64,000 nt of DNA from Sphingomonas faeni (GTDB lineage Bacteria; Pseudomonadota; Alphaproteobacteria; Sphingomonadales; Sphingomonadaceae): the NCBI RefSeq assembly GCF_003053745.1, contig NZ_QAYE01000001.1, forward strand, positions 930,001-994,000. The letters are read 5' to 3'. A program made the position numbers and the translations under genes. The notes under the pieces are model-generated. The model was not told the DNA's origin, ran no database searches, and worked only from the letters and a program-made list of their open reading frames with translations. Positions within the stretch are counted from its first letter, which is position 1. Every line of letters begins with the position of its first letter. Shown piece after piece: positions 1-9,200 of this stretch.

Positions 1-2
1 AG

Positions 3-185
3 CTAAACCCGATGTTCTCGATGGACGACTACAGCGCATTCGAAGATTTGAGCCTTCCGACGCTTACTCACATCTTCCGCCAGATGCAGATTCTGGAAAC
101 GCCAACCGTCGCCTACAATGAGCAAAAAAAAAGTTCCGTATCACGCCGGAAAGGCGGTTCCTCTTCCGGCTCGCGCTCGCGCTAG
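3..185 (+). CDS. phage tail assembly chaperone, gpG-like (5' partial)
   Basis: The reading frame is open from the window edge and ends at TAG 183-185, giving about 60 residues (last residues SSGSRSR). It lies just before the tape measure gene, where lambda-like phages encode the tail assembly chaperone gpG. The codons GAG CAA AAA AAA AGT near the end contain a run of nine A (124-132). That is a typical -1 slippery site, and the -1 frame stays open into a gpT-like domain. The family role, known from lambda G/GT, is to bind the tape measure protein and recruit tail tube subunits. The N-terminal part lies outside the window, so the family call rests on position and the frameshift signal rather than on sequence similarity. 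Confidence 0.7.
   Translation, partial: LNPMFSMDDYSAFEDLSLPTLTHIFRQMQILETPTVAYNEQKKSSVSRRKGGSSSGSRSR
125..170 (+). promoter_or_regulatory. programmed -1 ribosomal frameshift site with stem-loop
   Basis: The heptamer A AAA AAA (125-131) is in phase with the upstream frame. About 13 nt downstream, GCCGGAA (145-151) pairs perfectly with TTCCGGC (164-170) around a 12-nt loop, a suitable stimulatory hairpin. The -1 frame has no stop from here to 512. Confidence 0.75.
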
Positions 186-514
186 GCTGCACAGTAGCGG
201 AACTTGACGCGCGTATAAGCCTCGATGAACTCTTGGAGTGGGAGGCTTATTACTACTTCGAGCCATGGGGCGCACCGGCTGAAGATGAACGATGGGCGCA
301 AATGTATGCGCTCTATTTCAGTTCGGTTACCAAGGCTAACTCTACGCAGCCTAACTGGTTGGATCGTGATCCCGAAGAAACGCTTCGTAAGAGGCTAGAG
401 GCTGATGCTGCACGAACGCTGGAAGTCAAACTAGAAGAGTTCTTCGGCTCTCGCGTCGTGCCTGAAACTATCGTTCTTCCCGATATCGATCAACCTACGG
501 ACCTAGAAGCCTAA
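131..514 (+). CDS. tail assembly chaperone T-domain (gpGT extension by -1 frameshift)
   Basis: This is the -1 frame continuation of the chaperone, open from the slippery run to TAA 512-514. The translation includes FRLALALGCTVAELDARIS and WEAYYYFEPWGA, which I recognise as the pattern of the phage minor tail T family (lambda gpT). A TTG codon at 233 could in principle start a shorter protein. However, the T-family signature already begins upstream of it, with no start codon or ribosome site before it, so expression as a fused G-T protein is much more likely. The known role of gpGT is to keep the tape measure protein soluble and nucleate tail tube assembly. The stop codon is embedded in the CTAAATAC motif preceding the tape measure gene. 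Confidence 0.8.
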   Translation, partial: KFRITPERRFLFRLALALGCTVAELDARISLDELLEWEAYYYFEPWGAPAEDERWAQMYALYFSSVTKANSTQPNWLDRDPEETLRKRLEADAARTLEVKLEEFFGSRVVPETIVLPDIDQPTDLEA

Positions 515-521
515 ATACCAT
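511..521 (+). promoter_or_regulatory. CTAAATAC start-proximal phage motif 1
   Basis: CTAAATAC followed by CAT precedes the tape measure ATG (522). TAAATA (512-517) ends exactly 4 nt before the start, and no Shine-Dalgarno sequence is present. Confidence 0.6.
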
Positions 522-2864
522 ATGGCTAATCTAGGTTCTCTCTTCGTCAATCTTGCGCTCGAAAGTGCGCAGTTCATAGCGGGCATGCGCAACGCCGCTG
601 CACAGTCCAACGCAACCGGCAAGGCGATTGCGGGCGCTATGAACATCGCAAAGGGCGCTATTGGCGGTCTTGTCGGCGTTCTCTCGGTAGACTTCCTTGC
701 AAGTCAGACGATGGCGGCATTCGACTATGCAGACGCCATCGTTGACATCTCGACCGCTACGGGCGCGACGACCCGCACTATCCAAGAGTTCCGCTACGCA
801 GCGCAGCTTTCGGGTTCCTCGGTCGAGAACGCAGATGCAGCTATTGGGAAGTTCTCGAAGAATCTTGGTGCCGCACAGTCCGGTAACAAGGCCATGGCGG
901 CTTCGTTCAAGGCGCTAGGCGTCGATATTGCACAAGGCGTAGACCCGGCACTTCGCCAGTTCATGGACGGTGTAGCCAAGCTTCCTACGGTTTCGATGCG
1001 GGTTGCCGCTGCAACCGGCATGATGGGCAAGAGCGCAGCCGACCTTACGCCACTGCTAGGGCAGGGTAGCAAGGGCTTCGACACGCTCGCAGCCGCTGCG
1101 CAGGCATACGGCATCGTTATTGAAGACAGTGTTCTTCAGAACGCAGGCGTCGTAAACGACAAGCTCGACACAATGAAGATGATTCTAGATGCGCAGATGG
1201 CGAATGCTATCGTGCAAAACGCAGACGCGCTTATGACGCTTGCTAATAGCTTCATGTCCGCAGCCGCAGCCGCAGCAAACTTCTTCAGTCAGATGGATGT
1301 CAATAAGCTAATGTCCGTCGCCAATGGCGTAAACATTAACTCTGATATCCCTACCGTGATCTCGGCAAAGCTTCGAGGGCAAGACTCGGACGGGCTAGCG
1401 AAGGAAGCACGCGAGCAGTTGAACAAGACGCATGCGGGACGCCAAGCGCGCCATGACTACCTTACCAAAAAGTATAACGAGAACATCGGTAAGGGTCGCA
1501 ATAAGAACGACATGGATATGCAGGCTATCGCGATGGAGCGTCAAGACATCGCGCGTGCAGAACGGCGTTCTAAACTGGCTTATAAGATTCCACCCGCAGA
1601 GCATGTGAATCTACCGGGCACTGGCGGCGGGACGAAGCCAAAGCCTGCACATGCCGCGAAGGCGGCTAGCTCTCCGCACCTTCGTTCGGCTGAAGAAATC
1701 GATTTGGTTTGGCGGCGCGAGTTCCTTGGCCTCGAAAACGAACTTCGAGACGCGCAGGCAGACCTTACTAACACGCCTACCGCACAGGCAGATGCGAAGG
1801 TGGAGCGTCTACAGAATGATTGGTCCTATCGGGCATCGGAAATCGATCACGATACCGGCACCGATCAAGAGATCGCGGAAGGTAAGAAGCGCTACACGGC
1901 GCTTCAGGCGCAGGAACTTCACGCCAAAGAGCAGGAAATCTTCAACGCGAAGTATGATCTTGCGATGCGGGATCGTGATTCAGAGATTGCTAGGGATCGT
2001 CTGGCGGTAACGCAGGCAGGACTACAGAACGAACAAGACGACCTAGCAGGGCAGGCAGCGCTTGCCCGGTCAACTTCAGAGCGTCGAAAGATTGCCCTAA
2101 AGCTTGTCGATCTTCAGTATCAGCAAGAGCAGATTGCCCTAGACGCCATCATCGCTTCGAAGGACGCTTCACAGGCAGAGAAGGACATCGCAGCCGCACG
2201 CAAGGCAATCTTGCCGAAGCTTCGCCAGCAAGCCGTAGACGGTGCGAACAAGCAAACCCAAGGGCCGCTTGCCGCTTACATGGATTCGCTTCCGGGCACC
2301 GTTGGTGAAATCAGCGATCAGATGGAAAGCATTCAAGTTGAAGGCTTGGAGAAGGTGCAGGAAGGTATCTTGGGTATCATCGACGGCACGAAGTCGATGG
2401 GCGATATGTTCGGGGATGTCACGAAGTCGGTTCTATCCGGCTTGGCGCGCATCGCGATCCAGCAAGCGATTATCAAGCCGCTTGGTAACTTGCTCTTCGG
2501 CGGTGGCGATGGTGGAGGTGGTGGTATCTTGGGTTCCGTGTTCGGCGGGATCATGAAGGGTATCAGCGGCAAGCGCGCTAACGGCGGCATGACGCAGGCG
2601 GGGGATTACCTCGTGGGCGAGCGTGGGCCGGAAGTCGTGCGTATCGGCGCTAGCGCTAATGTCATGTCGAACACCGCACTTCGCGGCGTAGCTGGCGCGA
2701 ACGACAACAATCGTGGTCCGTCGATCTCTATCGGATCGATCACAAGCAACGATCCGGTTGCGGTTCGCAGAATGGTAATCGAAGGCATCGCGCAAGCTAT
2801 CCCGACGATTTCAGAGCAAGCAACGAACCGGACCATGAAGAAGCTGGGACGGCGCACGATGTAA
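522..2864 (+). CDS. phage tail tape measure protein
   Basis: This 780-residue protein sets the length of the siphophage tail and occupies the tube lumen. The N-terminal part (about residues 1-260) is rich in Ala and Gly with MAN-type helices, a predicted hydrophobic stretch near residues 40-65, and TATGATTRTIQEF-like phrasing typical of tape measure proteins. The middle (about 390-600) is charged and helical, probably coiled coil. A glycine-rich hydrophobic stretch follows near residue 650. The C-terminus, with ANGGMTQAGDYLVGERGPEV, matches the conserved C-terminal segment of lambda-family tape measure proteins. It sits directly after the frameshifted chaperone, the conserved gene order. At 780 residues it implies a medium-length tail. 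The start at 522 is preceded by the TAAATA motif and not by a ribosome binding site. Confidence 0.93.
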   Translation: MANLGSLFVNLALESAQFIAGMRNAAAQSNATGKAIAGAMNIAKGAIGGLVGVLSVDFLASQTMAAFDYADAIVDISTATGATTRTIQEFRYAAQLSGSSVENADAAIGKFSKNLGAAQSGNKAMAASFKALGVDIAQGVDPALRQFMDGVAKLPTVSMRVAAATGMMGKSAADLTPLLGQGSKGFDTLAAAAQAYGIVIEDSVLQNAGVVNDKLDTMKMILDAQMANAIVQNADALMTLANSFMSAAAAAANFFSQMDVNKLMSVANGVNINSDIPTVISAKLRGQDSDGLAKEAREQLNKTHAGRQARHDYLTKKYNENIGKGRNKNDMDMQAIAMERQDIARAERRSKLAYKIPPAEHVNLPGTGGGTKPKPAHAAKAASSPHLRSAEEIDLVWRREFLGLENELRDAQADLTNTPTAQADAKVERLQNDWSYRASEIDHDTGTDQEIAEGKKRYTALQAQELHAKEQEIFNAKYDLAMRDRDSEIARDRLAVTQAGLQNEQDDLAGQAALARSTSERRKIALKLVDLQYQQEQIALDAIIASKDASQAEKDIAAARKAILPKLRQQAVDGANKQTQGPLAAYMDSLPGTVGEISDQMESIQVEGLEKVQEGILGIIDGTKSMGDMFGDVTKSVLSGLARIAIQQAIIKPLGNLLFGGGDGGGGGILGSVFGGIMKGISGKRANGGMTQAGDYLVGERGPEVVRIGASANVMSNTALRGVAGANDNNRGPSISIGSITSNDPVAVRRMVIEGIAQAIPTISEQATNRTMKKLGRRTM

Positions 2865-2873
2865 CCCGATGGG

Positions 2874-2884
2874 GTAAATAAGGC
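2874..2884 (+). promoter_or_regulatory. TAAATA start-proximal phage motif 2
   Basis: GTAAATAAGGC lies directly before ATG 2885. TAAATA (2875-2880) again ends 4 nt before the start. This copy does not overlap the upstream stop codon (2862-2864), so the motif is not simply a by-product of a TAA stop. Confidence 0.6.
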
Positions 2885-3490
2885 ATGGCTCTTGTTTACC
2901 CCATTCCCTTTCCTTCGCAGGCACCCGCTACGCAGCGGCTAACGCTTAACCGTCGCCAGAGCGCGACTGAATCGCCTTTCACCTACGCGGTGCAAGTGGT
3001 CGATACCGCTGCACAGTGGGCCTTCGAATGGTCTTGGCCAATCATGTCCCATGTAAAGGCGGAAGCCCTTACCGGGTGGCTTCTATCGCTGAAGGGGCAG
3101 ATCGGAACCTTCACCTACCGTCCTAGACAGGCGCTAACGAGTGGCCTTACGGGCCGAACGCTGGCCATACAGGGCTATGCGAGCAACGATGCCATCTCGG
3201 TAGCCGGGTGGGCGGCAAACGCCTCTAGCGGGCTTCGAGCAGGCCAGTTCTTCCAACTCGGCAAGCAGCTTCTACGCATCGTAGACGCCAACGCGGGCGC
3301 GGATGCCAACGGTAGGGTTACGATCTCCTTCGAGCCGTCGCTACGCGCGAACATCGCAGCCGCCACGCCTGTGAACTTTGCCAGCCCGGCTGGCGAGTTC
3401 CGTTTAAGTATCAGCGACGGCTACGGCTACACGCTCGATCCAAACAAGCTTCCCGATCTCGGCAGCTTCACCGCGCGCGAGGTGATCTAA
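2885..3490 (+). CDS. phage tail-tip protein (minor tail)
   Basis: This 201-residue protein is encoded immediately after the tape measure gene, where siphophages encode distal tail and tail-tip hub proteins. It is rich in Ser, Thr and Gly with predicted beta structure (LKGQIGTFTYRPRQ, EFRLSISDGYGYTL). That resembles distal tail or tip proteins that trim a tail-tube-like fold. I recognise no catalytic motif. Its stop codon overlaps the next start (TAATG at 3488-3492), indicating translational coupling. Function is inferred from position. Confidence 0.65.
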   Translation: MALVYPIPFPSQAPATQRLTLNRRQSATESPFTYAVQVVDTAAQWAFEWSWPIMSHVKAEALTGWLLSLKGQIGTFTYRPRQALTSGLTGRTLAIQGYASNDAISVAGWAANASSGLRAGQFFQLGKQLLRIVDANAGADANGRVTISFEPSLRANIAAATPVNFASPAGEFRLSISDGYGYTLDPNKLPDLGSFTAREVI

Positions 3491-4161
3491 TGCGCGACGC
3501 AATGACCGGCGACATTCTCGACGCCATCGGGGCTACGCAGATCAGAACCGCTTATCTCGCTCGGCTAGAGTTCCAGAGCGGAACCGCGTTTCTGTGGACT
3601 GGCGCGCACCCGATCCAGCCGAACGGGACCGGCGACAGCCTGCTAGACGGCAACGCCTTCGATCCGCTGGCGGCAGGCGTCATGGTCGATATTGGCGAGA
3701 ACAGCTTTAGCTATAACGGCTCTGAAGAACTAACCGTCGTCCTAGCGGTGCCGACTGCACCAAGCACAGCGATTGCCGCTGCATCGGTCTTCCCGAACGA
3801 ATACCAGTCTAGACAGGCTACTATCTGGCGAACGCTTCGCATGCCTTCCGCCGATCCGCTTGCGCCTCCCGTGTGGCAGTTCCGCCGCATTCGGAGTGGT
3901 GCAATGGATAAGGTCGAAATCCAGAACGATGGCCAGTCGCATAACTTCATGCTGACAATCGAAAGCCACCAAGCGCAGATTTCGAATGCGACCAACCAAA
4001 GCTATCTAGATCAACAGCGTTATGATGCGGCTGATACATCGCAGGCGCATGCAGTATCGATTGCTAACGGTGATCCGGGTCCAACCAAGGCGAGTGCTAC
4101 ACCGATCTACGGCAGCAACGGGAAGATCGATGTAGGCGGGACTATCGACCAATACAGGTAG
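3490..4161 (+). CDS. phage tail-tip hub-like protein (DUF2163-like)
   Basis: This 223-residue protein is coupled to the previous gene by a one-base overlap. The N-terminus (RTAYLARLEFQSGTAFLWTG) and the ILDAIGATQ start resemble the family of tail proteins that precedes NlpC/P60 tail peptidases in lambdoid and gene-transfer-agent-like tails. Residues 60-160 are beta-rich with a WQFRRIRSGAMDKVEI segment. The C-terminal ~60 residues are polar and low in hydrophobics. Gene order (tape measure, two tip proteins, NlpC/P60, J-like) supports a tail-tip adaptor role. The DUF2163 link is from memory and tentative. Confidence 0.6.
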   Translation: MRDAMTGDILDAIGATQIRTAYLARLEFQSGTAFLWTGAHPIQPNGTGDSLLDGNAFDPLAAGVMVDIGENSFSYNGSEELTVVLAVPTAPSTAIAAASVFPNEYQSRQATIWRTLRMPSADPLAPPVWQFRRIRSGAMDKVEIQNDGQSHNFMLTIESHQAQISNATNQSYLDQQRYDAADTSQAHAVSIANGDPGPTKASATPIYGSNGKIDVGGTIDQYR

Positions 4162-4175
4162 TATTACCGACCCGG

Positions 4176-4186
4176 CTAAATACTGC
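4176..4186 (+). promoter_or_regulatory. CTAAATAC start-proximal phage motif 3
   Basis: CTAAATACTGC lies directly before ATG 4187, with TAAATA at 4177-4182 and a 4-nt spacer. It is in a 25-nt gap after the upstream stop (4159-4161), clear of the upstream coding sequence. Confidence 0.6.
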
Positions 4187-4633
4187 ATGCAGATTAGCCG
4201 TTTTAGTGATTGGGAAGATCGCCTTCGAACTTACCTTGACCGCGTAGAAGAAGAACCCTTTCAGTGGGGCACGCACGATTGCGCGTTGTTCGCAGCCGAT
4301 TGCGTAAAGGCGATGACCGGCGCGGATGTCGTCGCAGACTTTCGAGGGAAGTATGACACGCGGCTAGGTGCCGCTGAAGCTCTACGCGAATACGGCGACG
4401 GCACGCTTCTTAAAACGATGAAGGCGAAGTTCGGTGAAACGAAGTCGCCGCACTTTGCGCAGCGTGGCGATGTCGTCATGCGAGATGCGACCACTACCGG
4501 CATCTGTGTCGGGCAGTTCTCCTACTTCGTCGGTGAAGAGCAGGGGCTTCAACGCCTAGTCGCGATGCCGACCAAGGATTGCAAATACGCCTTCACGGTT
4601 CCCTTCAGCTTGGAGGCGAACGAAGGTGAGTAA
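4187..4633 (+). CDS. phage tail NlpC/P60-like peptidase
   Basis: This 148-residue protein resembles tail-associated NlpC/P60-type cysteine peptidases (DUF6950-like). The segment FQWGTHDCALFAADCV (about residues 25-40) carries the HDC motif with the presumed nucleophile cysteine. A later PHFAQRGDVVMRD (about 88-100) is the usual GDV strand that precedes the catalytic His region. Such proteins sit in the tail tip, with gpK of lambda as the known example, and are thought to cut peptidoglycan cross-links during DNA entry. A clear catalytic histidine after the GDV strand is not obvious, so activity is uncertain. The end overlaps the next start by 8 nt. Confidence 0.75.
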   Translation: MQISRFSDWEDRLRTYLDRVEEEPFQWGTHDCALFAADCVKAMTGADVVADFRGKYDTRLGAAEALREYGDGTLLKTMKAKFGETKSPHFAQRGDVVMRDATTTGICVGQFSYFVGEEQGLQRLVAMPTKDCKYAFTVPFSLEANEGE

Positions 4634-6266
4634 GGTTGTAAAGATCGTTGCGCTTGTCGCAATCGCAGCCGCTATCGTAGTTTTCGCTGCACCTATCGCG
4701 GGCGCTATCGCTGGTCTTGGTGCTGGCATTGCTTCGAGTGCAGCTATCGCCGCTGTAACATCGGCGGTTATCGGCGTTGGTCTGTCTATCGGCCTATCGG
4801 CGGTAAGCTCGCTCTTCCGCAAAGCGCCATCGTTAAGCAACTCGCTTGCAGACCGTCTATCCGCCAGCATCAACCCGACTGCACCGCGTAAAATCGTTTT
4901 CGGTAAGACAGCGGCAGGCAATGACCTTCGCTTCTACGAGTTCTACGGGAAGAAGAAGGATCGCTACGCACAGGTGATCGCGCTTGCGAGCCATCGCCTT
5001 AACGCGGTCAACTCCTTTTACACCGAAGAAGAACTAACATGGTCGAACGGCTCGCTTCTCCTTCATGGCGACGGCATCACTTCTATTCGAGCCGTAACGG
5101 AAGGTAAGGCAGGGCAGGGCTTCGCGCTGGCGTCCGGTAGCTACTGGAACGCTTCAGCTACCTTTACCGGTTGCGCCTATCTGGCGATTGATTGGAAGTT
5201 CGATAGCAAGGCATGGCCTAGCGGCATTCCCTCGAAGCTTACTACGCTGGTCGAAGGTTGCCCGGTCTACGATCCACGCCTTGATAGCACGAACGGCGGC
5301 AGCGGGCCGCACCGCATCACGGACCAATCTACATGGGAGTATCGACGCGACGGCATAGAGCTAGGGCGTAACCCGGCACTGTGCCTGCTAACCTATGTCA
5401 TCGGTTGGAAGATCAACGGTAAGGCGATGTGGGGGATGGGCATCCCGTCGAACCGCATCAACTTCGACAACTTCCGAACCTACGCGAATGTGTGTGAAGA
5501 GCGCGTGCTTCTTCAGACAGGTGCAACCACGCAGCGCTACTACTGCGATGGTATCTTCTCGACTTCCGATAGCCACGAAAGCGTTATCAGCGCGGTTACC
5601 GCTGCAATGGGTTCGTGCAAGTTTACCGATGTTGGCGGCTTGTATGGCATGGTTGGCGGTTATGATGACACGCTAGGGCCGAAGCAAAACTTCAACGCCG
5701 ATGATCTAGTAGGCGGCACAGGGGCACCCGCTCCTTACTCGTGGGTTCCGGCTGGTCCGTCGCGCGAGACATACAACATCGCACGCGGGCGCTTTGCCGA
5801 TCCCTCGCAACAGTTCCAGCTTGCCGACTGGGGGGCTATCGAAACCGATCCGCTACCGGATGGTATCGACCGCACCCTATCCCTCGATTTCGGCTGTGTA
5901 TCGAGCGCAGAGCAGTGCCAGCGCATCGCAAAACAGTTCCTTATGCGCGAAGCCAAAACACCGGGCTTCTTCAGTGCAACCTTCGGACCGCGCGCCTTCG
6001 CGGTTCAAGTCGGTTCCCTCGTGTCTTTGAGCCTTCCCGCACAGGGTTGGAACCGCAAGCTGTTCCGTGTTCAGGAACAGAAGGAAGTTCACGATATGCT
6101 TTACCAGATGACGCTTCGAGAAGAATCGAGCGAAGTCTACGCGTGGGATCGCGAAGAGAAGCCGCTACCCTCCACCATTCGACCACCCGGATACGATGCC
6201 AGCATGACGGTATCGGTTGAAGGTTTGAGCGCGACTAGCACCGCCTACACGGGGGTTGGCGGCTAA
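4626..6266 (+). CDS. phage tail-tip protein, J-like central hub
   Basis: This 546-residue protein starts at GTG 4626, inside the end of the peptidase gene. Residues 1-65 are strongly hydrophobic (Ala/Ile-rich, two likely membrane-active segments). This resembles lambda gpI/gpJ-type N-termini in phages where the tip protein contacts the inner membrane. The rest is beta-rich with PRKIVFGKTAAGNDLRFYEF near residue 90, a phrase typical of the N-terminal domain of J-like host-specificity proteins. The region about 400-500 contains the segment PGFFSATFGPRAFAVQVGSL, typical of the hub domain. The protein is shorter than lambda J (1132 residues). The missing fibre part is supplied by the following giant gene. 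Confidence 0.75.
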   Translation: MSKVVKIVALVAIAAAIVVFAAPIAGAIAGLGAGIASSAAIAAVTSAVIGVGLSIGLSAVSSLFRKAPSLSNSLADRLSASINPTAPRKIVFGKTAAGNDLRFYEFYGKKKDRYAQVIALASHRLNAVNSFYTEEELTWSNGSLLLHGDGITSIRAVTEGKAGQGFALASGSYWNASATFTGCAYLAIDWKFDSKAWPSGIPSKLTTLVEGCPVYDPRLDSTNGGSGPHRITDQSTWEYRRDGIELGRNPALCLLTYVIGWKINGKAMWGMGIPSNRINFDNFRTYANVCEERVLLQTGATTQRYYCDGIFSTSDSHESVISAVTAAMGSCKFTDVGGLYGMVGGYDDTLGPKQNFNADDLVGGTGAPAPYSWVPAGPSRETYNIARGRFADPSQQFQLADWGAIETDPLPDGIDRTLSLDFGCVSSAEQCQRIAKQFLMREAKTPGFFSATFGPRAFAVQVGSLVSLSLPAQGWNRKLFRVQEQKEVHDMLYQMTLREESSEVYAWDREEKPLPSTIRPPGYDASMTVSVEGLSATSTAYTGVGG

Positions 6267-6273
6267 ATACAAT
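6263..6273 (+). promoter_or_regulatory. CTAAATAC start-proximal phage motif 4
   Basis: CTAAATACAAT lies directly before ATG 6274 (TAAATA 6264-6269, 4-nt spacer). The TAA is also the stop codon of the J-like gene. Confidence 0.6.
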
Positions 6274-9200
6274 ATGAGCCAAGTAAGTGAGATTACCGTA
6301 AGATGGACGCCTGAAACTTCCGGGCGCGTTTCGGGCATACAGATTGAAAGCCGCATCGTCGGCGGAACATGGAGTGTAGTAGCGGAATCCCTCGATCCCG
6401 CTATCGGCGTTACTACCTTTACTTCGAACGCACCCGGCGCGGAAGTCGAAGTTCGCGCCCGCTATCGCATGATCTCTGGCGTCTTCGGTCCTTACGATGA
6501 AATCGACCTTATCACGGCAGAGATTAAGACGCCTTGGGTAGATATCATTGGCGACGACCGCCCCGACGATAACGCAACCGTTGGCGCTCCCGAGTGGACG
6601 AACATCGGGGATAAGCCGGTTCCCGAAGTCCTAAACGACATCGGTAACGCCAAGGGCAACGCACAGACGGCGGTAGATGCACTGAAGAACACGGCTGGCC
6701 AGATCGTGCCGGTTACGGAGTTGCTAGGGGATATCAGCGACCTTCAGACCGTCTACGGCGACACGGCATCATCGAAGGCTAACGCGGAAGCGGCGGCAGC
6801 TTCGCAGGCTGTGGCACAGTCGGCAGCAAGCAACGCGAGCCAAGCCTTCACGGATTCCAAGACGGCACGAGACGCCGCACAGGCAGCACAAGCGCTTGCG
6901 CTAACCAACGCCAACACGGCGACGGGTGCGAAGAACGATGCTCAAACGGCGCTAGCTGGCGCGAACACGGCGAAGACTGCGGCGGAAAGCGCCAAGACGG
7001 CTGCGGAGACGGCTCGCACCAATGCGCAGACCGCACAGACGGCTTCAGAAACCGCCAAGGGCCTTTCGCAGACCGCACAGACCGCCGCACAGACTGCACG
7101 AGACGCAGCCGCCACGAGCGCGACTAACGCGACCTCGACCTTCACCAACACCACGCGAACGGCTGCACAGCTTTTCCCGTCCGATTTCTCGCGCCTTGGG
7201 CAGTTCTTCACGCGCGCCAATGACGGGCAGAATGTAAGCAGCATTACCGCAGACGCGAGCAATAGTTTCCCGACCGATTCAAAGTATGGCGTCATCTACC
7301 AGATGAACGCGAACGGTAGCGCATACGGCGGGCGCGTTAGCACGGTTGGTTACTTCCAACCCGTTGCAGGGCGTAGATATCGCGCTGAAGCGATAGTCAA
7401 TCTTGTAAGCGTGAACACCACGACCGGCACGACCGTTTCACTTGCACAGCGCGCTAATAATAGTTCGTTCGCTTATGCCACGGATTATGCAGGCGGGCTT
7501 CGTAATAGCCTTTCTACCGTTGGTGTGTGGACCACCCTTTATCACGAGTTCGATGGTTCGGCACTTCTAGCACAGAATGTCAATGTCGTTTACTCGCGTC
7601 CGTATGTGGTAGCTTCGGGAACCGCCGCATCTGGCAACATCGCGTCCTTTGACGGTGTGTTGCAGATTGCTTCGTTCCGCTTCCTCGATATCACGGAAGT
7701 CTACAATGCGCAGACCTCGGCAACCGCTGCGGCTGGATCGGCTTCGACTGCTACGACCAAGGCCAGCGAAGCTGGATCGTCTGCCACTTCGGCTACCGGC
7801 TCTGCCAACACCGCTACCACCAAGGCACAGAATGCCAGCGATAGCGCGACAGCGGCGAGCAACAGTGCTTCCGCCGCATCGTCTTCTTCGAATGCCGCTG
7901 GCCAGTCGGCTTCGGCTGCGAAGATCAGTGAAACGAACGCTTCCACCAAGGCAGGGGAGGCTAGCACTTCCGCTAGCAACTCGGCTGGATCAGAGTCCAA
8001 CGCTCTAGGCTCGAAGAACGCTGCGGCGGCTTCGGCCTCGCAGGCGGCGAACAGTGCGACAGCGGCAGGCGGATCGGCAACGGCTGCGAACACGAGCGCA
8101 GGAACGGCAACCACGCAAGCTGGTCTGGCGGGTAACTCCGCCACGGCTGCGAACACAGCGAATGTAGCGGCAACTTCTGCGGCTATGGGCGCGTCCTATC
8201 TCGATGTCGCCTACGCATGGGACTTCACCGGTTCAGCATTGAACGGCTTCGGTGCTGGCGGTGCAACGCTTACGGCTGGTGCGAATGGTGCGTTGCTTAC
8301 GAACACTGGCACCGATCCAATCTTCGTTACGCCAACCGTTTCGATCCTCGGTAGCCGATACACCCGCGTAGTTGTCGATTTCGTTCGCGTAACTGCACGC
8401 ACTGCGGGAAACTGGGAAGCCAACATGTATTGGAACAACGCCAATCATGGGGAGTCGGGGACTTATGTAGTAACCGCGCTTAACAAGTCTTTGGCCGATG
8501 TAGCGGTTGGTGAGCGCGCACAGCTTATCTTCGATATCAATAGCGCGCCTTCCGTTGCTTCAGCAGATTGGCTTGGCTCGACTACCACTAGATTGCGTTT
8601 CGACTTCGACAACGGCGCGGCTGGATCGGCTGCGGTTCGTATCTTGTCGGTGCGTGTCTTGGGTGCAGACGGTATGGCACCCGCAAAGAACGCAAGCGCT
8701 GCGGCTGGATCGGCTTCGACCGCTACGACCAAGGCCACGGAAGCTGGCCAGTCGGCTTCGGCTGCAAAGACTTCGGAAACCAACGCAGGCACCAAGGCGG
8801 GCGAAGCCTCCACTAGTGCCAGCGCGGCGTCTTCGTCGGCTAGCGATGCCTTGGGTTCAAAGAACGCCGCTGGAACATCGGCAACGAACGCGGCAACTTC
8901 CGCAAGCCAAGCCGGTGGCAGTGCTACTGCGGCTGGCACGAGCGCGACTAATGCGGGAACTTCCGCCACGAATGCGGGCAACTCGGCAACCGCTGCAAAC
9001 TTGAGTGCTGTAAGCGCAGCATCTAGCTTTGGCGCTGCGACCTTGACGGCTTCGGCGTTGATGCCTTCCGATTTCAATCTAGATGGTCGATTCTTCACCG
9101 CAAACTTTGGCGGCAATCCTGCCACTAACACTTCGTTGGCGGCGGACTCGACATTCTCCTACCAGACTGTTTCTGGCATCGGTCGCGTTCTTCAAGTCTC

